Position numbers and translations under genes: made by a program. Positions 55,072-64,000 of a DNA stretch of 64,000 bases are shown here, piece by piece; the stretch's first letter is position 1, and every line of letters starts with the position of its first letter. The notes beneath the pieces are model-generated. The model ran no database searches. It saw nothing but the letters and a program-made list of their open reading frames with translations, and was not told the origin of the DNA. This DNA comes from Phymorhynchus buccinoides (Eukaryota > Mollusca > Gastropoda > Neogastropoda > Raphitomidae), in assembly GCA_017654935.2 (NCBI GenBank), contig CM065704.1, positions 16,812,661 to 16,876,660 on the forward strand, in the 5' to 3' direction.

Positions 55072-55262
55072 TTATAAGGTGCAGGGGTCTCAGTCTAGGA
55101 AAAACGTATCGCCTTATAGTCCGTAAAATGCGGTAGTATGTAGCGTGTTAAAATGGCTCGTGGTGTGTTCATTCTTCGGTGACTTGTCTCTGTTGTTGTG
55201 GTTGTTTGGCTGAGTGTGATGATTGAAGTTTGAGGATGTAAGTGGGGAGAATGTGTGTGTGC

Positions 55263-55265
<3 letters not shown>

Positions 55266-55297
<32 letters not shown>

Positions 55298-55300
55298 CGA
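55266..55300. repeat. (GA)n microsatellite
   Basis: GA run followed by ATACGAATACGAAT. Confidence 0.9.
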
Positions 55301-55502
55301 ATACGAATGTTTTTTAATGAGGGTAAACAGATAAGCTTTCGCTTCTTTACACCATGCCCTCAAGGAGGAAAAAACAACAACCATGACTATCAAATAACAA
55401 GAAAACAAGAAACAATGCAAATAAGCAAAAATGGGGAAAAACACATTAAGTTTTCAAGATCAAGCAAAAATACAAACATTTATCAAAATTCAAATATCAT
55501 AG

Positions 55503-55508
55503 ACCACA

Positions 55509-55585
<77 letters not shown>

Positions 55586-55601
55586 CACTACACACACTAC
55601 A

Positions 55602-55643
<42 letters not shown>
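55503..55643. repeat. (CA)n with CACTA interruptions
   Basis: Two long CA blocks separated by CTACACTACACACACTACAC. Confidence 0.95.
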
Positions 55644-55645
<2 letters not shown>

Positions 55646-55984
55646 AAGTACAGAAAAGAAAATACATCACAGAGTTACTTAATCCGCGGCGTACAGGAAG
55701 CAAAAACATTGTAGCAAGTATGCTCATAATGAGAGAGAGAGAGAGTTTGAGAGATAGATTCTATTTTTCTTTGTGCTCAACATTTATATATTAATTTGAA
55801 CTTGCCGTGTGATGTGCAATGTGTTAACAAACTAATTTTCCAGAACGGGTATGTCATTTAAAAAAATAAATGTTCTAATGTTATTGCATTCAACATTTGC
55901 ATGTACTTTAAGCACAGTATTCGTCTTTAAACAGAGTGGGGATAATTTCAACAAATAACGGCTATAATTAGAGACACCTCCCCC

Positions 55985-56392
55985 CCCCGTGGAGGGGTGT
56001 CTTTTGTACAAATAGTTCCCCCATCTTCATCTTTCTTTGTGAGTGTGTGTGTGTGAATGTTTTTGTAAAGCGCCATGAATAGAATTTTCTAGATATGTGC
56101 GCTATATAAGTGCCAATTATTATTATTATTATTAAGTTCTGTGCTGGTAACTTCTTTTAATCTGTCTCTCTCTCTGACTCTGCCTTTTCCTTTTGCTTAC
56201 TGTCATCTACTATCTTTCTACCTTACTAGGTCCATGCTGCTGCTTTTTTTTTCTAGAAATTCTTAAATAGATTTTCTGTAGCCGAAGAGGGAAGTTGCTG
56301 GGCCTATTTCTTAGGCACATAGCGACAGCATGGCGCATCTGCGTTCATAATGGCAGGAAACTGTCAGAGCGATCGAAAAAGAAGAAGAAACC
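55985..56392 (+). mobile_element. (GAA)-tailed SINE, copy S5, split by a LINE tail
   Basis: Head CCCCGTGGAGGGGTGTCTTT, body from AAGTTCTGTGCTGGTAAC, tail GATCGAAAAAGAAGAAG. A 3' LINE tail (about 56033-56144) is inserted after the first 50 bases. Confidence 0.7.
56033..56144 (+). mobile_element. (ATT)n-tailed retroelement 3' end inside SINE S5
   Basis: GT run, TTGTAAAGCGCCATGAATAG, ATGTGCGCTATATAAGTGCC and (ATT)n, breaking the SINE. Confidence 0.7.
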
Positions 56393-57320
56393 CTGTGGTG
56401 ATGTAAACTGGATGTTCCTTTTCTTTAGTTTTTATTATCATTATTATTATTATTCTTCTGTTTATTTGGATGTTGTTGTTTTTCAAGGTAATTGTGTGTT
56501 ATATTTTGGTAAAAAAAGGAATAAGCTGAAATCCTAGTTGATATAATTTGGCTGCTATTTTCTTCTATTTTCTTTTATGTTCTTTTGCATGCTTTCCAGA
56601 TCTCATAAATGTTGTGTTTTCATGTGATTGAATCGCAGGCTTTGCCACAATTTAATTTCTCAGTCTTGAGACAATAAAGTTCTTTGAAGTTGAAGTTGAA
56701 GTTGCTCGATTCCTCCATTTTGGTCAATACAAATTCGCTGAAAAGAAATGAGCTCTTCGTCAATTTGGGAGTATTAAATGGTTTTGTCTCAAAAGGCAGG
56801 CAAACAGAAAACACGAAAATTGAATCAAAGCCGCCTTGTCGGGGGTAATAAGAACTTGCTTTGGCGGGTAAATTGTCAACGGAGTATGAAGGGGAAGATA
56901 GGTAGGTGGGAGGAAAGGGGGGCAGAAGATGACATAGTATGAATTGCTTGTGCAGTGAGGCCAATTTAAAAAAAAAGTGCCTTTCCTCTTTATTTAACCC
57001 TCTTGCATTTTATTCCGCCCTTCCGGAAGTTGCCTCTGTGTAGTCAAGCCGCCCCCAAACGCCTGTTAGCTTGCCCCCACTCTGAGACCCCCCTCTGATG
57101 GCATTTTCATCACACACTAAGTTCTGGTTAGTTTTACACACACTATGAAGAAGCTTCTCACTTGCAGTGATGTGATGGTAACTGTATGGCGCTCTGTGTG
57201 CTTCAAAAGACAGATTTTCCTGAGAATGTGTGAAAGAATCTGAACACTAGAAGAAGTTTTTTTCTGTAACAAATGCAAGAGGCAGGGTTAATTAAGGAGT
57301 TCTTCTTGATTTTTGCCTAG

Positions 57321-57401
57321 CCATGTTTGAAGGAACCTCGGAATCCGATTCCGATGAAGCTGCCCACTACATAGAGCCCGTTTCAGCACTGAATTTCTGT
57401 G
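57321..57401 (+). CDS. Adaptor exon h, AAHYIEP tyrosine motif
   Basis: 81-nt exon, phase 1 to 1, acceptor TGCCTAG and donor GTAAAT. It encodes MFEGTSESDSDEAAHYIEPV and SALNFCG. The acidic Ser/Asp stretch before YIEP repeats the pattern of exons f and g. Confidence 0.75.
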
Positions 57402-57517
57402 GTAAATGAAGAAAAACGATGGTGGTTTACCAAATGTTGCCATGCACAGTCCTTCCTATTTTCCAAATCACTGTGTGGTTTTTGCTGTGCTGTGGATACC
57501 ATTTTTGTGAATGTTCA

Positions 57518-57638
<121 letters not shown>

Positions 57639-57710
57639 AAATGGTTACTTTGGCTTACCTATTGTCACTCCACCTACTTTTGGCAATGACAATAAATTTC
57701 AAGTGTTCAA

Positions 57711-57712
<2 letters not shown>

Positions 57713-57796
<84 letters not shown>

Positions 57797-57803
57797 TCTC
57801 TTT
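57713..57803. repeat. (CT)n microsatellite
   Basis: CT with a central CCCCCC and CCCTC. Confidence 0.95.
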
Positions 57804-57829
57804 CTTTCTTGGGCAGTGAAGCGGTTAAA

Positions 57830-59050
57830 TGATTCAATGTTTTAATATTTGGATCACAAAACCACAAAGAACAGGCTGGAAGATTTGATGCTTACATTCT
57901 TTATTGTTTGCGTTCTGTTTTAGTTTGTAAGGCATGAACTTTATTCAGTTTGATGAATGACTTTGCTCTTATCACCTTTACAAAATTATTTTGTTATAAT
58001 TGTTCTATGATGGACTTTTGATGACGCATGCTTGCATCCTTTGTTTCAAATGACCTTAATGATTTTTTGGGGTGAACAAATAATTGTTGTCTGATAGTTT
58101 TTTTTATTACACATGCTTACATCCTGTTTTATCGATTTTATTTTGTTAAAACGTGACTTGGTGTGAGCATATACCGCAGCTCAATCCTGCCTGCCTCCCC
58201 AATCTTACACCCCCCACCTCCCAGTCCCCACCCATACATTTTCTGTTGCTTACCTCCTTTGCCTTAGCCCTTTTTCTTTTAACATAATAAACATTTTGAT
58301 TTTTTTGTACAGCTTTTTTGCGTCTCAAGCTGTTCGATGAGTTGGAAAAAAAAGAAAGAGAAAAATGTCCATGGCGTCATTTGGCATTATTAAGAAACGA
58401 ATAATTTAAGAAAATTGCGTGGTCAATGGTTGTGTCCTAAACTTTCGTCCAAGCGACTGTTTTTGCAAAGTTGTTATCTCACAAATATTTGTGTTTTGTG
58501 GGTTCTTTTGTTTTTGTTTTTGTTTATTTGTTCTTTGTTATTGTAATGGAAAAAGCGTAAGACCCCTACTTTGGTTTTCCAAATTCGCATGTATTAAAAC
58601 ACTGCTCCAAGCGCCTTTCCTTCCTGTCTTTGTGGGTTACCTCCACACCACCTCTTACTGGTTCCTTCACTCTCTCTAAATCCTCTTCGCTTTGAATCTG
58701 TCTCTGTCTCTCCCTCCCCCTCCGCTATCCCTTCCCTCCCTTCCCCCAGTTTCTCTCTCTTTTGTTCAGTCCGTTTCATAATAAAGCTTCGTATTTTCCA
58801 CTTATAACTTGCTACTATGTTTATCCGCACTTGTGGGTTTTTTCCTCTCTTGTTTGCACTTGTTGAAAACTTGACCGTAAAATCAAAACTGTTATACTTT
58901 CCACTGTTATACTTTTAAATGTGATGGACGCCATCACTGCATAAGTCATTTATTGTCATGTTTATAAAGCGTAGTTGGATGTACTGTCATGTGTGTCTAC
59001 ATTGCTGTTGTTGTTATTTGGTTTATTCTGATTGCATTTGACTTATTAAA
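57830..59050. other. Adaptor intron, no recognised features
   Basis: AT/T-rich with a pyrimidine-rich stretch at 58690-58760 and several AATAAA. No exon or repeat family recognised. Confidence 0.4.
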
Positions 59051-59052
59051 AA

Positions 59053-59315
59053 TGGGTGCAACTTTTCCTGGTATACAAGGATTTCCAGTTTTTGAATTAT
59101 ACCAGAACAGGAAGTTCCGGTTTTTTAATTTCTCAAACAAGATCTTTGCGTGTCTACTGTATTTTTCAAAGACTTTAAGATAAGCATTTGTAGAAATTGT
59201 GGAAAAAGCAAACTAAAATACCTTCATAAATCAATTTTTGCTTCAGCTGCAGGGGGACATTACCCCTGGACCCCGGCCTTTCATGGGTTTTTTTAATTTT
59301 GTGTTGTTGCACCCA
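59053..59315 (+). mobile_element. TGGGTGCAAC-type MITE, copy 2
   Basis: 263 bp, perfect 10-bp inverted ends TGGGTGCAAC / GTTGCACCCA, AT-rich interior with CCCCTGGACCCCGGCC near the right. Confidence 0.65.
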
Positions 59316-59366
59316 TGTTTACATGAGGTGTTTCTTCTTCTTCTTGCTGAATAGGACGTGTATGTT

Positions 59367-59609
59367 TTAACCCTTTCGCCGCCAGCCATTTTTGAACCGC
59401 AATTTTCCATTGACTTACAAAGGTACAGAAAAGAATTCATCTGCAATATTTGGGATTTATCTGTGACATGTTTAGAATAAGGCTTATCCTTACCGCCCAA
59501 AATGAAGAACACAAGATCATTGGATAACACCCTGATTTCAAGGCTTTTAATGACATGGGTATTAAATCATTGTGGTGCAAAAACGCGACATCGGCGGTGA
59601 AAGGGTTAA
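59367..59609. mobile_element. piggyBac-like MITE, copy 10
   Basis: TTAACCCTTTCGCCGCC start and GGCGGTGAAAGGGTTAA end, both TTAA intact. Confidence 0.8.
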
Positions 59610-60086
59610 AAACAAATGATTACCTTTTGTTTTTGTCTGATTAGCATTCATGAATCAGGGAAATATTTTCTAGAAGAAAGACTTCTTCATCTCTGTGGAG
59701 ATACATTATGGGTTTTGTGTGTGTGTAACACTGATTTTCAGTGATAAAATATAATGATAAAGCCAATGTTTGAAGACGATTCATCTCATCATTCCTTGCT
59801 ATGTCTTTATCTGCGGTCAGTTGGTTGACAAAGGCTGTCAATATTAAAGCCGAAAATGGCCAAATTACAACCCAAAGCTTGTTTGTTTTGTGTTTTGTTT
59901 ACTATCGTGATTTGGTCAAGCAAACAAACAAAAAATTTAAGTTCTGTTGTCATTTGTTTTGTTTTTTAACCTGGTACGCTATGCACATTTAGAGACCGTT
60001 ATTCAACTGCCACTTAATGTTTAATAAGTGTTTGGAATCTAATAATAGTCAGCAGCTTCTTTGAAAAGAAAAAAAAGAAAAAACGT

Positions 60087-60760
60087 AATCCTTTTCACCA
60101 CCAGTAATTCTCTTTAGCCAGAAATGTCTGTCATATTTGTGAAAGGGACATTAAGTGTCAAACTGACCATTCTGCGAAAATTATGCAGTTGAAAACTTCA
60201 GACAATTCTCTTTCTAATGATACCAGAACCATTCTTGTATCTTTTTCTGTGCCAGAGTTATGAGCATTTAAAGTTAGTAGGGTGAGCATCGGTCATTTTG
60301 AGAAAACACTGTCTAATCTTTAGTCTAGCCTAGCTGAAGAAAATGCATTGACCTACTCATTTTAAAACACTTATAAGACCACTTAGAGACCACATTAAAG
60401 ACTATCCTTTATAAATATGAAAGATAGGATGGTAGAGAACACGAAAATACCCATAACTCAAAATTGACAAAATATGAGATTTTTGACTTTGCAAGCCCGT
60501 TGTGAGAAACTAGCCCAGCGACTTAATGTCCCTTTCGTGGTGCTTGGTCATATTTTACCTGTGTAAAAATGTTAGTGACTCTGCCATACAGCAAAGTCCC
60601 CTGTGACATCTGTTTAACCAAAGCCTGTCCTTATCTCCTCAAATTAAAAAAACCCCATAAGGTTATTGGATAACAGACCCTGATTTGATACTTTTTATTG
60701 CAACATGGGTGTTAAATCAGTGCAGTGCCGAGAAGATAATGTTGGCAGCGAAAACGGTGA
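60087..60760. mobile_element. piggyBac-like MITE, copy 12, degraded and split
   Basis: Left half (CCTTTTCACCACCAG, about 60090) and right half (to CGGTGAAACC near 60760) flank a TATGTGACCC-type element (about 60132-60553). End sequences are decayed. Confidence 0.55.
60132..60553. mobile_element. TATGTGACCCAG-type element, second copy
   Basis: Starts near CATATTTGTGAAAGGGACAT and ends CCCTTTCGTGGTGCTTGGTCATA; the interior matches 54383-55071 outside the insertion there. It lies inside a degraded piggyBac-like MITE. Confidence 0.6.
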
Positions 60761-60927
60761 AACCGACAGATTCTCCACATTTTTCATATCTTTATTATTG
60801 ACACTTTGTTCTCGTTGGTTTATTTGGACCGTATGCCGGCAGCGTTTATTTTCTGCCTGCGACTTTGATTTTAATTTCCTCGCTGACTCTTTTTTTTAAT
60901 GTTTTATCTGTATGTGTATTTCCTCAG

Positions 60928-61070
60928 TACAAAACGGCCCCCCTCCACCCCCTAGACCTCCGCCCAGAAAGTCATCAGGAGCGGACGGCCCCTCCTACAT
61001 GAACTCCCAGTCGGAACAAGGGGCTGCGTCATCCCACAGTCATCGGCCCCTACCCCAACCGGCTGTGACT
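60928..61070 (+). CDS. Adaptor exon i, polyproline block 2 and YMNS
   Basis: 143-nt exon, phase 1 to 0, acceptor TTCCTCAG and donor GTGAGA. It encodes NGPPPPPRPPPRKSSGADG and PSYMNSQSEQG, then HSHRPLPQPAVT. PPRPPPRK is an SH3-type ligand and YMNS resembles a Grb2/PI3K SH2 site. The exon's last bases and donor are duplicated about 130 bases downstream (61174-61235). Later exons, where an SH2 would be expected, are outside the window. Confidence 0.8.
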
Positions 61071-61170
61071 GTGAGATGATTGATTGTTTGGTTGTTTAGG
61101 GGGTGGGGTTGTGTGCGTATGTATGATGGTATGTGTTGGAAGGGGGGGGGGTGTATATGTGTGTGTGCGT

Positions 61171-61252
61171 GTTGCATCGTCCCACAGTCATCGGCCCCAG
61201 TACCCCAACCGGCTGTGACTGTGAGATGATTGATTGTTTAGTTGTTTAGGGG
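61171..61252 (+). repeat. Partial duplication of adaptor exon i end and donor
   Basis: TCGTCCCACAGTCATCGGCC to CCGGCTGTGACTGTGAGATG and GATTGTTT repeats 61028-61100 with a two-base insertion (CCCAGTACCCC against CCCTACCCC). Confidence 0.85.
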
Positions 61253-61254
61253 GG

Positions 61255-61409
61255 GTGGGGGGGGTGTTTGTGTGCGTATGTGTGATGGTATGTGTGTTGG
61301 AATGGGGTGTGGTGTGTTTGTGTGTGCGTGCTTGCGTGCATGTGTGTGTGTGTTGGAGGAGCAGGGGGGTGTGTGTGTGTGTGTGTGCGTGCGTGCGTGC
61401 ATGCGTGTG

Positions 61410-61447
<38 letters not shown>

Positions 61448-61487
61448 CGTGTGTGTGTGTGTGCGTGTGCATGTGCATGCGTGTGTA
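61255..61487. repeat. Imperfect (GT)n tract with G runs
   Basis: GT with GCGTGC variants and G homopolymers; follows the exon i duplication. Confidence 0.9.
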
Positions 61488-61505
61488 ACAACAATACTTT
61501 TAATC

Positions 61506-62100
61506 AGTCTTGTCAGGCCGTCTGACCCATAATTAAGCGTGTGTTGGATGATGTGGTGAATGTGTGTAGTAAAGTTGTTGGAAAGAGAGAGATGGGTTTG
61601 AATGAGATGTACGAAAGACGAACCAAGCATAAAGCCAGGAAGATTGTAAATGACACCTCCCATGTTTTGAACAAACATTCCGAGCTATTACCTTCTAGAC
61701 GTCGCTACAAAACTTTTAAAGTCAACTCCAGGGCACAGAAATCATTAATCCCCAGATCCATCCACCTTCTAAACTCGTGATCCTTTTAGGTTTAAATGTG
61801 TGTTCATCGTGTTAAAAGAAACTTTGCATGCTTATCCTTAGACGTGTATGTATTAACATATGTGTATTTTTAAGCGTGTATTATGTGTATTCTTTAAATA
61901 TGTACAATATGCTCACGCATGCAAAATGTCTATGTCCGTATACATTTTATGCATATTTTATTTTTATACTCATGTCACTTTAAGTCAAAATGTGCTCTTA
62001 TTCATGCATGCTGAATGTCGATGTCTTTGCTATTCTGGCACCTGAACAAAATTTATCCTTGGGAGATAATAAAGTGCGTTTGATTTGATTTGATTGATTT
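61506..62100 (+). pseudogene. LINE RT C-terminus with 3' UTR and TGATT tail
   Basis: 80-codon frame (61541-61780) with RRTKHKARKIVNDTSHVLN, SELLPSRRRYKTFKVNSRAQ and KSLIPRSIHLLNS, the typical end of a CR1/L2-like or related LINE ORF2. The UTR ends AATAAAGTGCGTTTGATTTG with TTGAT repeats. Confidence 0.75.
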
Positions 62101-62378
62101 GAAGTCAAGAAAGTGGAAAAGATCCAAATATGTGGGTGAACCATTCAGCATTGGCAATAAAATTATCTACGGATTTTCATACATTCGACAAAAAAAACAA
62201 TGCAGTTTTCATAGCAAGTTTTCTTTTAAGGTTTTGTCAAACAGTGTATTCTTTCAGTGAGCTAGGAAAACAACAGTAATGTAAAGGTAAATATCTTTTA
62301 AATAAGTTTTTCTCAAATGAGAATACTTAGGACATGTTTGTAAGGAGAATGTGCACTGTATCTTCAACCTGATTTTCT

Positions 62379-62402
62379 GTGTGTGTGTGTGTGTGTGTGT
62401 GC
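62379..62402. repeat. (GT)n microsatellite
   Basis: 24 bp of GT. Confidence 0.9.
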
Positions 62403-62806
62403 GTGCATACTGCATGTGCATGCTGCATATATGTTGTGTAAGAGGGGGTCTTTGTGTGACTGAGTGACCCACTCGTCACTAATTATTTATAGCCTAGTCT
62501 ACTGGTCACAAGACTGTTCAAAGCAGACGGTTCAATCTGCCGACAGACGGCCCAATTGCAATTCGCTAGTTTTGACATCTATTGTTGTCGTGTCAGCAGA
62601 CAACACGATTGCGTTGTCTCCTTTGTAGTCACGCAACCTTATGCAAATCAAACAACTGTCTGGTTTCCTCTATATGTTCCTGGCCTGCATGGTGTGTGCT
62701 CATCATCACCCCCATTTCCTCATCCAGTGGGGTTGTGCAGTGCGCGTGTGGGAGGGTAGACAGGTCCGGATGTGTGTGTGTGTATGTATGAATGTTGAAC
62801 ATCTGT

Positions 62807-63046
62807 TTAACCTTTTCAATGCTAGCCATTCCTCAGCCAAAACTTTCCATTAAACTTACCTGGGTAGAGAAAATATTTTGTCTGCAATATTGGGGATTCC
62901 TCTTTGACATGCATAAAATAAGGCCTATCCTTACCTCTCAAAATTAAGAACATAAGGTCACTGGATACCAGACCCTTATGTGATGCCCTTTAGTGACATG
63001 GGCGTTAAATTATTGAGGTGCAAAGAGGTGACAGTGGCGATGAAAG
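62807..63046. mobile_element. piggyBac-like MITE, copy 11
   Basis: TTAACCTTTTCAATGC start, TGAAAGGG end. Its right TTAA is interrupted by a telomere-motif MITE (63051-63502) carrying an 8-bp duplication AAAGGGTT of the MITE end. Confidence 0.75.
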
Positions 63047-63050
63047 GGTT

Positions 63051-63064
63051 GGTAAAGGTAAAGA

Positions 63065-63095
<31 letters not shown>

Positions 63096-63502
63096 TGCAT
63101 TTCTCGGTTAAATTTCCGTTTTTGCCTTTCTTACCAAACATAAAGCTGTATTTTATGAACCTTTTTAGCTAATAACCTTTTTGGAATACTAACCCTATCC
63201 CTAACCATAGCCCTAACCCTAACCCTACCCCCCCACCCACCCCCCTATAAGACGGGAAAACGCAATGAACCACGACTGTGACAAATGGCGCCGTGTACTG
63301 CAATACATAGGGGGGGGGGGGGGGGGGGGGGGGGTCCTATTAGATAATGGCCTAGGGTTAGGGATAGGGTTAGTATTCCAAAAAAGGTTATTAGCTAAAA
63401 AGGTTAATAAAATACAGCTTTATGTTTGGTAAGAAAGGCAAAAACGGGAAAATGGAATTAACCGAGAAATGTGGGGGGGGGGGGGCACATCTTGACCTTT
63501 AC
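63051..63502. mobile_element. Telomere-motif MITE, copy 2
   Basis: GGTAAAGGTAAAGATGTGCC at the left and GGGGGCACATCTTGACCTTT at the right. The interior has CCCTAACCCTAACCC, CCACGACTGTGACAAATGGC and TTAGGGATAGGGTTAG. Flanked by an 8-bp duplication AAAGGGTT. Long C (63067 on) and G (63309 on) runs adjoin the TIRs and centre. Confidence 0.7.
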
Positions 63503-63793
63503 CAAAGGGTTTGTAAAACGTCCTCCGACCTGTAGCAGGTGCGTGTGGGACGTTTGTAGATATTATCAGAAAGATAGTGGGTTCATCCTGGAGGTATTGC
63601 AATGCCAGGAAAGACCTGTGCTTTTTATTAAACTTACGATGATTTATATTACGTGTGTGCATGTATGTGTGTATGTTTGGTTTATGTATGGATGGATGGA
63701 CAGATGGATGGGAGTGCGCGCGCATATGTGCCTGTGTGTGCACTTGCATGCACATTGTGTGTTTGCACACATGTGTGTTTGGTTTGGTACTTT

Positions 63794-64000
63794 ATAGTCA
63801 CAGAGACGTCTCTGTGAAATTTGGGATGCTCCCACCTGGAGAGAGTGTCGCATGTAGAGGCGCGCCACCCTTTTTTCTGATTTGAATGTGATTTTTGTGT
63901 GACTGATGAGGAAGTAAAGGGAGGGTGGTAAATTTTGACCAAATGACAACTTTTTCGTTGCCACTGGGTTTTAAGGTGTGCTAAGTGCATGGGCACATGG
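63794..64000 (-). mobile_element. tRNA-derived SINE, reversed, cut by window edge
   Basis: TAGTCACAGAGACGTCTCTG through GCATGGGCACATGG aligns in reverse with about 10986-11195. The tRNA-like head would lie beyond 64000. Confidence 0.7.

Larger units (their letters stand above)
54280..55135. mobile_element. TACCGTATTTTTCGG-type MITE, outermost of a three-layer nest
   Basis: Ends TACCGTATTCTACGGACTAC and the complement ending AAAATGCGGTA. The interior is interrupted at about 54383-55071 by the TATGTGACCC element. It starts 21 bases after the donor of adaptor exon g. Confidence 0.75.

Noticed and set aside
63067..63334. Long C and G homopolymers as G-quadruplex regulators
   Set aside because: They belong to the telomere-motif MITE and may be length errors of sequencing; no link with a promoter.

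Overview
The window is animal nuclear DNA: small exons with GT-AG introns scattered through a repeat-dense background. Very long CT/GA and CA/GT microsatellites, (ATT)n-tailed LINE ends, tRNA-derived SINEs, many MITE families and a DIRS-type retrotransposon suggest an invertebrate, most likely a lophotrochozoan such as a gastropod mollusc. That placement is inference from repeat style. Nothing bacterial, no CRISPR array and no rRNA or free-standing tRNA gene was found.

Two host genes lie head to head. The minus-strand gene (about 20.62 kb down to 1.95 kb, continuing past the left edge) is the 5' part of PRPF40A/Prp40, a U1 snRNP-associated splicing factor. Twelve exons keep one open frame of 403 codons: a Pro/Gly/Met-rich N-terminus, two WW domains, a Ser/Ala/Pro linker, FF1 and the start of FF2. 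The plus-strand gene (25.2 to 61.07 kb, continuing past the right edge) has nine confident small exons (252 codons) and one candidate micro-exon. It encodes the C-terminal half of a probable SAM domain, two polyproline blocks, acidic tyrosine motifs (YVEP, YEIP, YIEP) and YMNS. The layout recalls the SLP-76/BLNK adaptor family. A SAM N-terminus and a C-terminal SH2 domain are not in view.

Between and inside these genes nearly everything recognisable is mobile or repetitive. The largest unit is a DIRS-like tyrosine-recombinase retrotransposon at 38.34-44.47 kb, with inverted terminal repeats and an internal complementary region copying both outer ends. Its gag, RT/RNase H and recombinase frames are broken, and it sits inside an older MITE carrying telomere-like CCCTAA motifs. 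Other families are: a TTAA-flanked piggyBac-like MITE (about 12 copies), TACCGTATTTTTCGG-type TA elements, pogo/Tigger-like MITEs with CAGTGGAACC ends, hAT-like MITEs, a (GAA)n-tailed SINE, a tRNA-derived SINE and several LINE 3' ends. Many are nested two or three deep, giving relative ages.

Tandem structures include a roughly 73-bp array that repeats a PRPF40A splice acceptor, a 46-bp minisatellite (13.46-14.53 kb), an 88-bp AATAAA-containing unit alternating with CT tracts (29.75-30.6 kb) and a roughly 139-bp GC-rich array in the DIRS gag region. Coordinates were read by hand; splice junctions were checked by phase continuity, and repeat edges may be off by a few bases.
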